Positions 32,999-42,027 are shown, numbered from the stretch's first letter. The stretch is 64,000 nucleotides of DNA from Nocardioides panacisoli (GCF_019448235.1 NZ_CP080409.1:2356001-2420000); one strand, 5' to 3'. Notes: generated by a model not told the origin, from the letters alone. Translations and numbers: made by a program.

Positions 32999-34180
32999 AT
33001 GGACCCGCTGGAGGACCTCCGCACCGTCGGCGCCAGCCTGTGGGGGGACGCCGACATCGCCGTCGGCCCGCCCCCGCCGGGCGCCCACTGCCAGGTGCAC
33101 GACGAGCAGTACGTCGCCGTGCCCTCGGCGCAGCGGCCACGGTTCCTGGTGTCGGCCGACCTCGGCCCGACCGCGACGTCGCGGCTGCTGCGGGAGTACA
33201 ACTCGCTCCGCGCCACGGGACCGCGGCTGGCCCGGGCGGGCCTCGCACTGCTGGCCGGCCTCGGCTGGAGCGCCGGTACGTCGTCGCGCCGGGTCCAGGT
33301 GCACCACCGCGACCTCGACGACACCGGCCTGCGCGGGTTCCTCGCCCGCGAGCTGGGCCGTGACCCGCACACCATCGCCCTCGCCTGCGGCGTACGTGTC
33401 GCGCACGGCATCGCCCGCCCGATCGTCACCGTGGCCGATCGGCGCGGACGCCCCCTGCTCTTCGTGAAGCTGGCCGGGACCGCGCTGCACCAGCGACGAC
33501 TGCGCAACGAGTACGAGATGCTGGGCGCCCTCGCGGACCGGCGGCTGCCCGGGTTCCACACCCCGGCGCCGGCCTTCTGGCGGCACTGGAACGGGCACGC
33601 ACTGTTGGCCGTCGAGCCGCTGCCCCGCGAGGTCGAGCCGCTGCGCCCCCGCGACGCGGGCTACACCGCGCGCGCACTCGCCTCGCTGACCACCGAGCGG
33701 ATCCCCCACGCCGTCGGCGACTCCCCGTGGCTGCACTCGCTGCGCCGGCGGGCGGGCCACGTGGCTCCAGCGGACCGTGAGCGCGTCACCGCCGGCATCG
33801 ACCGGGTCGTCGACCTGGCCGGTGACGTCGTCCTCCCCCACGACGTCGGCCACGGTGACTGGTCGTTCTGGAACATGGCGCACCTGCCCTCCTCGGGTCG
33901 CGTCGCCCTGTGGGACTGGGAGTTCGGCCATCCTCGGGCGCCGCGCGGCCTGGACGAGCTGCACTGGGACTACGCGGTCGCCACCACGATCCGCGGCGTC
34001 CCGGCACCGCGCGTGGTGGCGCGCCAGCGGGACCTGCACGACGGTCGCGGACCCGCGGCCCGCACGGTCCGGGTCCTGCACACGCTGGACATGGCGACGC
34101 GCCTGTACGAGAACGCGACGCTGGGCGACGCCGACGCCGCCGCCACGGCCCATAGGCTGCTGGACACCGTCCCGGGCTGA
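32999..34180 (+). CDS. Phosphotransferase-fold (aminoglycoside/choline kinase-like) protein
   Basis: 393 residues. The C-terminal kinase-like lobe holds the Brenner motif HGDWSFWNMAHL (about 284-295) and the metal site ALWDWEFG (about 304-311), as in APH/choline kinases. The N-lobe strand LLFVKLAGTALHQRRLRNEY supplies the ATP lysine. The first 100 residues are unlike standard APH proteins. In this operon, with a priming transferase and an LMW phosphatase, it may phosphorylate a sugar, a lipid carrier or another small metabolite; resistance is unlikely. It has a GGGGGG stretch before its ATG. Confidence 0.72.
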   Translation: MDPLEDLRTVGASLWGDADIAVGPPPPGAHCQVHDEQYVAVPSAQRPRFLVSADLGPTATSRLLREYNSLRATGPRLARAGLALLAGLGWSAGTSSRRVQVHHRDLDDTGLRGFLARELGRDPHTIALACGVRVAHGIARPIVTVADRRGRPLLFVKLAGTALHQRRLRNEYEMLGALADRRLPGFHTPAPAFWRHWNGHALLAVEPLPREVEPLRPRDAGYTARALASLTTERIPHAVGDSPWLHSLRRRAGHVAPADRERVTAGIDRVVDLAGDVVLPHDVGHGDWSFWNMAHLPSSGRVALWDWEFGHPRAPRGLDELHWDYAVATTIRGVPAPRVVARQRDLHDGRGPAARTVRVLHTLDMATRLYENATLGDADAAATAHRLLDTVPG

Positions 34181-34216
34181 CCGCGACGGACACCCGACCG
34201 ACCCGACGGAGGCACC

Positions 34217-34741
34217 ATGGGATCCGACCTGCCCGACGACCCCGCGCCGACGGCGGTGCTCCCCGCGCCACGCGACGGGGCGACGTACCGGATCGCCATG
34301 GTGTGCCTGGGCAACATCTGCCGGTCCCCCATCGCGGCCGCGGTGATGCGCGAGCGCCTCGCCCGCGCGGGACTGGAGGACCGGGTCGCGGTGACCAGTT
34401 GCGGCACCGGCGACTGGCACGTCGGGCGCCCCATGGACGACCGCGCTGCCGCGACGCTCTCCGCGGCCGGCTACGCCGTCGACCACACCGCGCAGCAGAT
34501 CGACCCGTCGTGGCTCTCGTCCCACGACGTGCTGTTGATGATGGACGAGTCGAACCTCCACGACGTGGTGACCCTCGGGGACACTCCGGAGGGCCGGCTG
34601 CGCAAGTTCCGCGACTTCGACCCGGTCGGCACCGGCGAGGACGTCCCCGACCCCTACTTCGGCGGACACGACGGCTTCACCGACGTCCTGGCGATGGTGG
34701 AGCGCACCTGCGAGGAGCTGGTGGCACAGCTGGCGCGGTGA
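34217..34741 (+). CDS. Low-molecular-weight protein tyrosine phosphatase (Wzb-like)
   Basis: 174 residues. The active-site loop is VCLGNICRSP with Cys30 and Arg36, and the general acid lies in VPDPYFGG. A 24-residue N-terminal extension (DLPDDPAPTAVLPAP) precedes the fold. GGAGG lies upstream of the ATG. In capsule systems such enzymes (Wzb) dephosphorylate the BY-kinase Wzc. Here the only Wzz-like protein lacks a Walker A motif, so the kinase partner is either encoded elsewhere or the enzyme has another substrate. It is the last gene of the plus-strand glycan operon. Confidence 0.88.
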   Translation: MGSDLPDDPAPTAVLPAPRDGATYRIAMVCLGNICRSPIAAAVMRERLARAGLEDRVAVTSCGTGDWHVGRPMDDRAAATLSAAGYAVDHTAQQIDPSWLSSHDVLLMMDESNLHDVVTLGDTPEGRLRKFRDFDPVGTGEDVPDPYFGGHDGFTDVLAMVERTCEELVAQLAR

Positions 34742-34761
34742 CCACGGCTGGCGCAATTTAC

Positions 34762-34793
34762 TTGGACGTCCTACTATTTAGTCGGACGTCCAA
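34762..34793. promoter_or_regulatory. Double palindrome operator upstream of icmF
   Basis: TTGGACGTCC (34762-34771) and GGACGTCCAA (34784-34793) are perfect inverted copies. Each contains the self-palindrome GGACGTCC, with centres 20 bp apart. The spacer TACTATTTAGTC contains a possible -10 (TACTAT, 34772-34777). Its position 24 bp before the icmF start and symmetry suggest binding of a dimeric TetR-type repressor, probably two dimers. The regulator itself is not in the window. Confidence 0.65.
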
Positions 34794-34816
34794 CCTTCTC
34801 TCCTGCGGAGTACGCG

Positions 34817-37800
34817 ATGAGCAGCCTGCACCAGCCCCAGTACCCGGTCCGGATCGTGACCGCGGCCAGCCTCTTCGACGGCCACGACGCCTCGATCAAC
34901 ATCATGCGGCGGATCTTCCAGTCCCAGGGCTGCGAGGTCATCCACCTGGGCCACAACCGGTCGGTGCAGGAGATCGTCGAGGCCGCCATCGAGGAGGACG
35001 TGCAGGGCATCGCCGTGTCCTCCTACCAGGGCGGCCACGTGGAGTACTTCGAGTACCTCGTCCAGTTGCTGCGCGAGCGCGGCGCCGGGCACATCAAGGT
35101 CGTCGGCGGTGGCGGGGGCGTCATCGTGCACGACGAGATCGCCCGGCTGCGCAACTCCGGCGTCACCATCTTCTCCCCCGAGGACGGCCAGTCCATGGGA
35201 CTGCCCGGCATGGTCAACTCCGTCGTCGCCGACTGCGACCACGACCTGTGGTCGACCTCGTCGGTCACCGCCGACCAGGTGCTCGCCGGCGACCGGACCA
35301 CGCTGGCGCGCGCCATCACCGGCGTGGAGACCGGCCGGTTCGCCGAGGACGAGATGGCGCGCCTCCGCGACGCGGTCGCCTCCCGCCCCGTGCCGGTCCT
35401 CGGCCTCACCGGCACCGGCGGCTCCGGCAAGTCCAGCCTCACCGACGAGCTCGTCCGCCGGCTGCGCATCGACCAGGAGGACAAGCTCCGCGTCGCGGTC
35501 ATCGCCGTCGACCCCACCCGCCGCAAGGGCGGTGGCGCGCTGCTCGGCGACCGCATCCGGATGAACAGCCTCGACCTGGAGAGCGACGCGCTCGGCCGGG
35601 ACCAGGTGTACTTCCGGAGCCTGGCGACCCGCGGCGCCCACGAGCTGCCCGAGCACCTCGAGGACGTGCTGACCGTCATCAAGGCGGCCGGCTTCGACCT
35701 CGTCGTCATCGAGACGCCCGGCATCGGCCAGGGTGACGCCGCGGTCGTGCCCTACGTCGACACCGCGCTCTACGTCATGACGCCCGAGTTCGGTGCCGCC
35801 TCGCAGCTGGAGAAGATCGACATGCTCGACTTCGCCGACGCGGTCGCGATCAACAAGTTCGAGCGCCGCGGCGCCGAGGACGCGATGCGCGACGTCGCGC
35901 GCCAGCTCGTCCGCAACCGCGAGGCGTTCGGCTCCAGCCCCGACGACATGCCGGTCTACGGCACCTCGGCGGCGACCTTCGACGACGACGGCGTCACCGC
36001 GCTCTACCAGTTCCTGCGCGACGCCCTGACCGAGCACGGCCTCGCCGTCGGCGAGGGCCGGCTGCCCGCCGTCAGCGGCAAGACCTCGACCCGGATCCAG
36101 CAGGTGCTGCCCGCCGAGCGGGTCCGCTACCTCTCCGAGATCGCCGGCACGGTGCGGGACTACCACGCCCGGACCGAGGACCTCGCCCGGACGGCGCAGC
36201 GGGTGCAGCGGATCCTCGCCGTGCGCGAGGAGCTGGACGGTCGGGGTGCCGGGACCACCGACCTCGACGAGCTCCTCGAGTCCGCCGAGCGGGACCTGCC
36301 GCGCGAGGTGGCGGACCAGGTCGCGAACTGGCCCGACGTCGTCGAGTCCTACTCCGGCGAGGAGCAGGTCGTCACCGTCCGCGACAAGGAGATCCACACC
36401 CAGCTCACCCGCGAATCGCTCAGCGGCTCCCGGATCCCCCGGGTCGCGCTGCCGTCGTACGACGACCACGGCGAGCTGGTGCGCTTCTGGCGGCGGGAGA
36501 ACCTCCCGGGCTTCTTCCCCTTCACCGCCGGGGTCTTCAAGTTCAAGCGCGACGCCGAGGACCCGGCGCGGATGTTCGCCGGCGAGGGCGACCCCTTCCG
36601 CACCAACCGGCGCTTCAAGCTGCTCTCCGAGGGACTGCCCGCGACGCGGCTGTCGACGGCGTTCGACTCGGTCACCCTCTACGGTCGCGACCCCGACGAG
36701 CGTCCCGACATCTACGGCAAGGTCGGCACCTCCGGCGTCTCCGTGGCGACGCTGGAGGACATGAAGGCGCTCTACGACGGCTTCGACCTGCTCGACCCGA
36801 CCACGTCGGTGTCGATGACGATCAACGGCCCGGCGCCGACGGTGCTGGCGTTCTTCCTCAACACCGTCCTGGACCAGGCCGACGAGCGCGGCGTGGACCG
36901 TGCGACGGCGTTGTCGACCGTGCGCGGCACCGTGCAGGCCGACATCCTCAAGGAGGACCAGGGGCAGAACACCTGCCTGTTCTCCACCGAGTTCTCGCTG
37001 CGCTGCATGGCCGACATCGCCGAGTGGTTCATCGACAACGACGTGCGCAACTTCTACTCGGTCTCGATCTCGGGCTACCACATCGCCGAGGCCGGGGCGA
37101 ACCCCATCAGCCAGCTCGCGTTCACGCTGGCCAACGGCTTCACCTACGTCGAGTCCTACCTCGCGCGCGGCATGGACATCGACGACTTCGCGCCGAACCT
37201 GTCCTTCTTCTTCTCCAACGGCATGGACCCCGAGTACTCCGTCATCGGCCGGGTCGCCCGCCGGATCTGGGCGGTCGCGATGCAGGAGAAGTACGGCGCG
37301 AACGAGCGCTCGCAGAAGCTGAAGTACCACGTGCAGACCTCCGGGCGGTCGCTGCACGCCCAGGAGATGGACTTCAACGACATCCGCACCACGCTGCAGG
37401 CGCTCATCGCGATCTACGACAACGCCAACAGCCTGCACACCAACGCCTTCGACGAGGCCGTCACGACCCCCTCGGCGGAGTCGGTACGCCGCGCCATGGC
37501 CATCCAGCTCATCATCAACAAGGAGTGGGGCCTGGCGATGAACGAGAACCCGCTCCAGGGGTCGTTCATCATCGACGAGCTGACCGACCTGGTCGAGGAG
37601 GCGGTGCTGAAGGAGTTCGACCGCATCTCCGAGCGCGGCGGCGTCCTCGGCGCGATGGAGACCGGCTACCAGCGCGGCCGGATCCAGGACGAGTCGATGA
37701 CTTATGAGCACCGCAAGCACGACGGCTCCCTGCCGATCATCGGCGTCAACACCTTCCGCAACACCGACGACGACGGGACGCCGGACCACGTCGAGCTCGC

Positions 37801-38023
37801 CCGGGCGACCGAGGAGGAGAAGCAGTCGCAGCTGACGCGGCTGGCCGACTTCCAGACGCGGCACCGCGACGACGCCGCCGAGGCACTGGCGCGGCTGAAG
37901 CAGACGGCGATGGAGGACGGCAACGTCTTCGCCGCGCTGATGGACGCGGCCCGCGTGTGCTCGCTGGGCCAGATCACCGAGGCCTTCTTCGAGGTGGGCG
38001 GCCAGTACCGGCGGAACGTCTGA
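34817..38023 (+). CDS. icmF: Fused isobutyryl-CoA mutase (IcmF)
   Basis: 1068 residues, a single chain of three parts: an N-terminal B12-binding domain with D21-x-H23 (LFDGHDASIN; His is the cobalt ligand), a MeaB-like G-protein chaperone domain with Walker A GLTGTGGSGKSSLTDE (Lys205), and a C-terminal mutase barrel (LPGFFPFTAGVFKFKR and SISGYHIAEAGANPISQLAF). The mutase sequence is of the isobutyryl type, with Phe in GVFKF where methylmalonyl-CoA mutases have Tyr. It interconverts isobutyryl-CoA and butyryl-CoA with adenosylcobalamin, linking valine breakdown (the bkd complex of this window makes isobutyryl-CoA) with fatty-acid metabolism. A double palindrome controls its promoter. Confidence 0.95.
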   Translation: MSSLHQPQYPVRIVTAASLFDGHDASINIMRRIFQSQGCEVIHLGHNRSVQEIVEAAIEEDVQGIAVSSYQGGHVEYFEYLVQLLRERGAGHIKVVGGGGGVIVHDEIARLRNSGVTIFSPEDGQSMGLPGMVNSVVADCDHDLWSTSSVTADQVLAGDRTTLARAITGVETGRFAEDEMARLRDAVASRPVPVLGLTGTGGSGKSSLTDELVRRLRIDQEDKLRVAVIAVDPTRRKGGGALLGDRIRMNSLDLESDALGRDQVYFRSLATRGAHELPEHLEDVLTVIKAAGFDLVVIETPGIGQGDAAVVPYVDTALYVMTPEFGAASQLEKIDMLDFADAVAINKFERRGAEDAMRDVARQLVRNREAFGSSPDDMPVYGTSAATFDDDGVTALYQFLRDALTEHGLAVGEGRLPAVSGKTSTRIQQVLPAERVRYLSEIAGTVRDYHARTEDLARTAQRVQRILAVREELDGRGAGTTDLDELLESAERDLPREVADQVANWPDVVESYSGEEQVVTVRDKEIHTQLTRESLSGSRIPRVALPSYDDHGELVRFWRRENLPGFFPFTAGVFKFKRDAEDPARMFAGEGDPFRTNRRFKLLSEGLPATRLSTAFDSVTLYGRDPDERPDIYGKVGTSGVSVATLEDMKALYDGFDLLDPTTSVSMTINGPAPTVLAFFLNTVLDQADERGVDRATALSTVRGTVQADILKEDQGQNTCLFSTEFSLRCMADIAEWFIDNDVRNFYSVSISGYHIAEAGANPISQLAFTLANGFTYVESYLARGMDIDDFAPNLSFFFSNGMDPEYSVIGRVARRIWAVAMQEKYGANERSQKLKYHVQTSGRSLHAQEMDFNDIRTTLQALIAIYDNANSLHTNAFDEAVTTPSAESVRRAMAIQLIINKEWGLAMNENPLQGSFIIDELTDLVEEAVLKEFDRISERGGVLGAMETGYQRGRIQDESMTYEHRKHDGSLPIIGVNTFRNTDDDGTPDHVELARATEEEKQSQLTRLADFQTRHRDDAAEALARLKQTAMEDGNVFAALMDAARVCSLGQITEAFFEVGGQYRRNV

Positions 38024-38068
38024 GGCCGGGCAGGCTGCGAGGGACGAGCAGGCTGCCGTGGCCGACGA

Positions 38069-38126
38069 GGTCGAGCAGGCGCGCGAGCGTGAGCCTGCGA
38101 ACGCTTGCGACCGCCGTGCCGAGACC
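38069..38126. repeat. REP-like intergenic element after icmF
   Basis: The gap 38024-38170 begins GGTCGAGCAGGC at 38069 and ends GTGCCGAGACC at 38116-38126, the same words as the elements at 15762 and 49543, with an internal GC-rich, partially palindromic core (GCGCGCGAGCGTGAGCC). The copies are diverged. It lies between icmF and the thioesterase gene and could influence transcript end formation. Confidence 0.5.
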
Positions 38127-38158
38127 TACGGGGAACCGAGCATGAGTACCGAACGCAG

Positions 38159-38164
38159 TAGGGT
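38159..38164 (+). promoter_or_regulatory. -10 box of a probable leaderless promoter
   Basis: TAGGGT ends 6 nt before the ATG at 38171, with no ribosome binding site between (CCCGGC). This is the leaderless arrangement. Confidence 0.45.
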
Positions 38165-38170
38165 CCCGGC

Positions 38171-38668
38171 ATGAGCAACCAGCCGACCTACGAGCAGCTC
38201 GAGGGCCTCCCGGCGTACGCCGTCCAGCCGGTGCCGATGGCGTTCGAGGACGCCAACGGGTTCCTCAACGTGCGCCACTACCTCGGCATCGGCAGCGAGG
38301 GCCTGGACGAGTCGTTGCACTCGGTGGGCATCCCGCAGAACTGGCCGATCATCTCGGGGCTGGCGTGCCTGGCGGCCGAGCACCACGTGACCTACCTGCA
38401 CGAGCTGCGCACCGGCGACCGGATGTCGATCCGGGTACGACTGCTCGGGCGGGCCGAGCGTGCGGCCCACGCGATCGTCTACGTCCTCGACGACACCGAG
38501 GAGCGGCTGGCCTGCGTGTTCGAGGAGATCATGCTGTGCGTGCAACTCGACGAGCGCCGCACGGTGCCGTGGCCCTCGGCGGTGGCGACCCGGATGGACG
38601 AGCGGGTCGCCGAGGACGCCGCGATCGGCTGGGAGCCCGTGCTGTCGGGCTCGGTCGCGCTGCGCTGA
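38171..38668 (+). CDS. Hotdog-fold thioesterase
   Basis: 165 residues with the 4HBT pattern: AFEDANGFLNVRHYLGI (the Asp/Asn-rich helix of acyl-CoA thioesterases), HHVTYLHELRTGDRMSIRVR and FEEIMLCVQLDERRTVPWP. It hydrolyses an acyl-CoA or a similar thioester in the cytoplasm. The substrate is not evident; location next to icmF and an aromatic hydroxylase operon allows either an acyl-CoA or an aromatic-CoA substrate. A -10 box 6 nt from the ATG suggests leaderless translation. The converging AraC gene ends 9 bp downstream. Confidence 0.82.
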   Translation: MSNQPTYEQLEGLPAYAVQPVPMAFEDANGFLNVRHYLGIGSEGLDESLHSVGIPQNWPIISGLACLAAEHHVTYLHELRTGDRMSIRVRLLGRAERAAHAIVYVLDDTEERLACVFEEIMLCVQLDERRTVPWPSAVATRMDERVAEDAAIGWEPVLSGSVALR

Positions 38669-38677
38669 CCGCGCACC

Positions 38678-39628
38678 CTAGGAGCGGCCCGCCCCTCGCA
38701 GGGTCGCCGAGGGCGGGACGCCGTACGCCGCCCGGTAGGCGGCCGCGAACCGGCCCAGGTGGGTGAAGCCCCACCGGTAGGCGGCGTCCGCGACCGTGTC
38801 GGTGGCGCCGGCGAGCAGGTCGTCGTGGACGCGCGCCAGCCGGATCTCCTGCAGCGCGTGGGTCGGGGTGGTGCCGGCGTAGCGCCGGAAGCCCTGCTGC
38901 AGGCGCCGGATGCCGACTCCGGCCTCCCGCGCCATCTCCGCGGCCGTCCAGTCCCGTGAGGGGTCGGCCTCCATCGCGTCGTACACGCGCGAGACGATGC
39001 GCGGCCGGGCCTCGCCGCACCCCGGCTCGTCGGGGAAGCAGGCGGTCACCAGGGCCGCCGTGAGGGTGGCCGCCATGCGTCGGGCCACGGTCGGGTTCGC
39101 CACCAGGTCCGGGTTGCGCAGCGCCTCCGAGCCCAGGGTGGCCAGGAGTCCCCACCACGCCTGCCCCTCGGCCGAGCGCAGGTCGAGCTGGCGCGGCATC
39201 GAGTCGGCCGCGAGACCGACGAGCGCGGTCACGTCGTCGGCCAGGTAGCTGCGGTCGATGCGCATGCCGACGATCGCGCAGTCCGCCGACCACCGGATCA
39301 TCCGGGTCGGCTCGTCGGGCGGGCACACCGTCGCCTGACCGTCCAGCGACAACACGTGCGCGCCGGACACCTGCGCCTCGAGGACGCCGCTGCGCGGCAC
39401 GTTGACCGCCCAGGCGCCGGGGTGGTCGGAGGTCACCGAGACCTCCGAGCCCCAGCCGATGCGCGCGAGCCGGACGGGGCCGAGGTCCACCGCGCGCAGG
39501 TCCGCGCCCACCTCGGGGCGGCCGCGCACGTCGAGCCGGTGCGGGAAGTAGGCGTCCCCCACGGCCGTGGAGAACTCACCGAGGTCGCCGCCTCGCGCGG
39601 TGACCCGCTGCGCCGATCCGCTGCTCAT
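38678..39628 (-). CDS. AraC-family transcriptional regulator
   Basis: 316 residues. The C-terminal 100 residues hold the double helix-turn-helix: WTAAEMAREAGVGIRRLQQG and DTVADAAYRWGFTHLGRFAA, AYRAAYGVPPSATLRG. The N-terminal 200 residues fit the AraC_binding_2-type ligand domain (PHRLDVRGRPEVGADLRAVD and CPPDEPTRMIRWSAD). It is divergent from the hpaC/hpaB-like operon, whose promoter region contains two direct TGCGCANNGCGG sites 20 bp apart, so it probably activates that operon in response to an aromatic compound. GAGGTGG-type site precedes the ATG at 39628. Confidence 0.88.
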   Translation of the reverse strand: MSSGSAQRVTARGGDLGEFSTAVGDAYFPHRLDVRGRPEVGADLRAVDLGPVRLARIGWGSEVSVTSDHPGAWAVNVPRSGVLEAQVSGAHVLSLDGQATVCPPDEPTRMIRWSADCAIVGMRIDRSYLADDVTALVGLAADSMPRQLDLRSAEGQAWWGLLATLGSEALRNPDLVANPTVARRMAATLTAALVTACFPDEPGCGEARPRIVSRVYDAMEADPSRDWTAAEMAREAGVGIRRLQQGFRRYAGTTPTHALQEIRLARVHDDLLAGATDTVADAAYRWGFTHLGRFAAAYRAAYGVPPSATLRGAGRS

Positions 39629-39707
39629 GCTCCACCTCCTCGGCCGCGGTGACGCCCATCACACTACCGGCCACCCGCCGCGGCACGACCGCCGTCGCAC
39701 AGAACGT

Positions 39708-39739
39708 TGCGCATCGCGGCCAGGTGCTGCGCAGAGCGG
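39708..39739 (+). promoter_or_regulatory. Tandem AraC-type half-sites upstream of hpaC
   Basis: TGCGCATCGCGG (39708-39719) and TGCGCAGAGCGG (39728-39739) agree at 10 of 12 positions, exactly 20 bp apart in the same orientation, the usual geometry for AraC-family activators. A -10-like TAACGT lies at 39764-39769, which places the second site next to the -35 region. The divergent AraC gene is the natural candidate to bind here. Confidence 0.55.
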
Positions 39740-39811
39740 ATCGCGCGGGCCCGCGACCGGCCATAACGTCCTCGACCACGTGACCACCGCCACACCTGAG
39801 GAGGAGCAGAC

Positions 39812-40393
39812 ATGGACCCGCAGAGCCTGCGATCGGCCTTCGGCCGCTTCGCGACCGGCGTCACCGTGATCACCTGCCGGGCACCCGACGGTGGGGCCCA
39901 CGGCGCCACCGTCACCGCCTTCACGCCGATCTCGCTCGACCCGCCCCTGGTCCAGGTCGCACTGACCCGCAGGTCGAAGGCGTGCCAGTACCTGGCCGAC
40001 GCGCCGTTCGCGGTGAACGTGCTCGCCGCCGACCAGCGCGACCTGGCGATGCACTTCGCCGGACGCCCGGGCGAGGACCCGCTCCCCTGGCGCGAGGGGC
40101 CGACCGCACCGGTGCTGGCCGGCACCGCCGCCACCATCTCGTGCCGCCCGTGGCGGACCGACGCCGGCGGGGACCACCTGCTGCACCTCGGCGAGATCGT
40201 GGAGGTCACCACCTCCACGCGAGCGCCGCTGCTCTTCCACGACAGCGCCTTCCACGAGATCGGCGCGCAGTCCTCGGAGACGGTCTGGTTCGGCTGCCAG
40301 GACGACCCGCACCGCGGCTGGTTCGACGAGACCGCGAGCTTCACCCCCATCCCCGCGCCGGCGTACGCCATGCCGGCCGACACCCACTACTGA
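39812..40393 (+). CDS. Flavin reductase component (HpaC-like)
   Basis: 193 residues of the flavin-reductase split-barrel fold: [40 protein letters not shown] and [20 protein letters not shown]. It reduces free FAD/FMN with NAD(P)H and hands the reduced flavin to the hydroxylase encoded 11 bp downstream. A GAGGAG site precedes the ATG. The C-terminal 40 residues ([20 protein letters not shown]) are longer than in E. coli HpaC. Together with the downstream gene this is a two-component aromatic hydroxylase. Regulation is probably by the divergent AraC protein. Confidence 0.87.
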   Translation: MDPQSLRSAFGRFATGVTVITCRAPDGGAHGATVTAFTPISLDPPLVQVALTRRSKACQYLADAPFAVNVLAADQRDLAMHFAGRPGEDPLPWREGPTAPVLAGTAATISCRPWRTDAGGDHLLHLGEIVEVTTSTRAPLLFHDSAFHEIGAQSSETVWFGCQDDPHRGWFDETASFTPIPAPAYAMPADTHY

Positions 40394-40404
40394 GGAGACC
40401 CACG

Positions 40405-41985
40405 ATGACCGAGACCCTGGCCCCACGCACCAGCGACGCCCCGCCCACCAGCAACCCGGCGGCCGACGCCCCGGCCAACCAGCAGAAGAACTTCGCCTCG
40501 CGCCCGATGACCGGCGACGAGTACATCGAGAGCCTCAAGGACGGCCGCGAGATCTACCTGCACGGCGAGCGCGTGGCCGACGTGACCACGCACCCGGCCT
40601 TCCGCAACCCGATCCGGATGACCGCACGGCTCTACGACGCCCTCCACACCGGGCCGCACGTCGACGAGCTGACGGTGCCGACCGACACCGGCAACGGCGG
40701 CGTCACCATGCCCTTCTTCAAGACGCCGACCTCGAGCGCGGACCTGCTCAAGGAGCGCGACGCGATCGCCCGGTGGGCGCGGATGAGCTACGGCTGGATG
40801 GGCCGGTCGCCGGACTACAAGGCCAGCTTCCTCGGCACCCTCCACGCCAACAAGGAGCTCTACGCGCCGTTCGAGGACAACGCCGAGCGCTGGTACCGCG
40901 AGTCGCAGGAGAAGGTCCTGTACTGGAACCACGCCATCATCAACCCGCCCGTGGACCGCGACCTCCCGCCCGACGAGGTCGGCGACGTCTACATGAAGGT
41001 GGAGAAGGAGACCGACGCCGGCCTGGTGGTCTCCGGCGCGAAGGTCGTCGCCACCGGTTCGGCGATCACCAACTACAACTTCATCGCCCACTACGGGCTG
41101 CCGATCCGCAAGAAGCAGTTCGCCCTGATCTGCACGGTGCCGATGGACGCGCCCGGCATCAAGCTCATCTGCCGGCCGTCCTACACCGAGCAGGCGGCGA
41201 AGAACGGCACCCCGTTCGACTACCCGCTGTCGAGCCGGATGGACGAGAACGACACCATCTTCGTCTTCGACAAGGTGCTCGTGCCCTGGGAGAACGTGTT
41301 CATGTACGGCGACGTGGACCGGATCAACGCGTTCTTCCCGCAGTCGGGCTTCCTGCCCCGGTTCACCTTCCAGGGCTGCACCCGCCTCGCGGTGAAGCTC
41401 GACTTCCTCGCGGGCCTGCTGCTCAAGGCGCTCGACGCAACCGGCTCCGGCGGCTTCCGCGGGGTGCAGACCCGGGTGGGCGAGGTCATCGGCTGGCGCA
41501 ACCTCTTCTGGTCCCTCACCGAGTCCATGGCACGCGACCCCGAGCCATGGATCGGCGACGCGGTGATCCCGAAGCTGGAGTACGGCCTGACCTACCGGAT
41601 GTTCATGATCCACGGCTACCCGCGGGTGAAGGAGATCATCGAGCAGGACGTCGCCTCGGGCCTGATCTACCTGCCCTCGGGCGCCGCGGACTTCAAGAGC
41701 CCCGAGGTGCGTCCCTACCTGGACAAGTACGTGCGCGGCTCCAACGGCATGACCGCGGTGGAACGGGTCAAGGTCATGAAGGCGCTGTGGGACTCCATCG
41801 GATCGGAGTTCGGCGGCCGCCACGAGCTCTACGAGCGCAACTACTCCGGCAACCACGAGAACGTGAAGGCGGAGCTGCTCTTCGCCGCCCAGAACCGGGG
41901 CGGGGTGGAGTCGATGAAGGGTCTCGCGGAGGAGTTCCTCGGTGAGTACGACCTGGACGGCTGGACGGTCCCCGACCTGTTCTGA
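40405..41985 (+). CDS. 4-hydroxyphenylacetate 3-hydroxylase family oxygenase (HpaB-like)
   Basis: 526 residues with the acyl-CoA-dehydrogenase-like fold of HpaB/PvcC/TftD oxygenases. Recognisable pieces are [20 protein letters not shown] (after a 36-residue extension), [54 protein letters not shown] and [12 protein letters not shown]. It hydroxylates a phenol with O2 and reduced flavin supplied by the HpaC-like partner. The exact phenol (4-hydroxyphenylacetate, phenol or a chlorophenol) cannot be told. GAGGAGA lies before the ATG. Ring-cleavage genes are not in the window. Confidence 0.9.
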   Translation: MTETLAPRTSDAPPTSNPAADAPANQQKNFASRPMTGDEYIESLKDGREIYLHGERVADVTTHPAFRNPIRMTARLYDALHTGPHVDELTVPTDTGNGGVTMPFFKTPTSSADLLKERDAIARWARMSYGWMGRSPDYKASFLGTLHANKELYAPFEDNAERWYRESQEKVLYWNHAIINPPVDRDLPPDEVGDVYMKVEKETDAGLVVSGAKVVATGSAITNYNFIAHYGLPIRKKQFALICTVPMDAPGIKLICRPSYTEQAAKNGTPFDYPLSSRMDENDTIFVFDKVLVPWENVFMYGDVDRINAFFPQSGFLPRFTFQGCTRLAVKLDFLAGLLLKALDATGSGGFRGVQTRVGEVIGWRNLFWSLTESMARDPEPWIGDAVIPKLEYGLTYRMFMIHGYPRVKEIIEQDVASGLIYLPSGAADFKSPEVRPYLDKYVRGSNGMTAVERVKVMKALWDSIGSEFGGRHELYERNYSGNHENVKAELLFAAQNRGGVESMKGLAEEFLGEYDLDGWTVPDLF

Positions 41986-42014
41986 CCGACCATCGCCGAC
42001 GGCGCGGGGCCGCG

Positions 42015-42020
42015 TAGGGT
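42015..42020 (+). promoter_or_regulatory. -10 box of a probable leaderless promoter
   Basis: TAGGGT is followed by 7 nt and the GTG start at 42028. There is no ribosome binding site between. Confidence 0.45.
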
Positions 42021-42027
42021 CGGCCGG

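Noticed and set aside
32999..34180. Aminoglycoside-resistance phosphotransferase
   Set aside because: Kinase motifs are present but the gene is embedded in a polysaccharide operon and its N-terminal part is unlike resistance enzymes.
34742..34816. Cobalamin riboswitch before the B12-dependent icmF
   Set aside because: The gap is only 75 bp and is filled by the palindromic operator and promoter; there is no room for the riboswitch fold.
34778..37864. Very long open frames antisense to icmF, EtfD, hpaB and others
   Set aside because: In DNA this GC-rich, antisense frames stay open by chance; their translations are low-complexity Arg/Pro/Gly/Val-rich and match no family, while the sense genes are clear.
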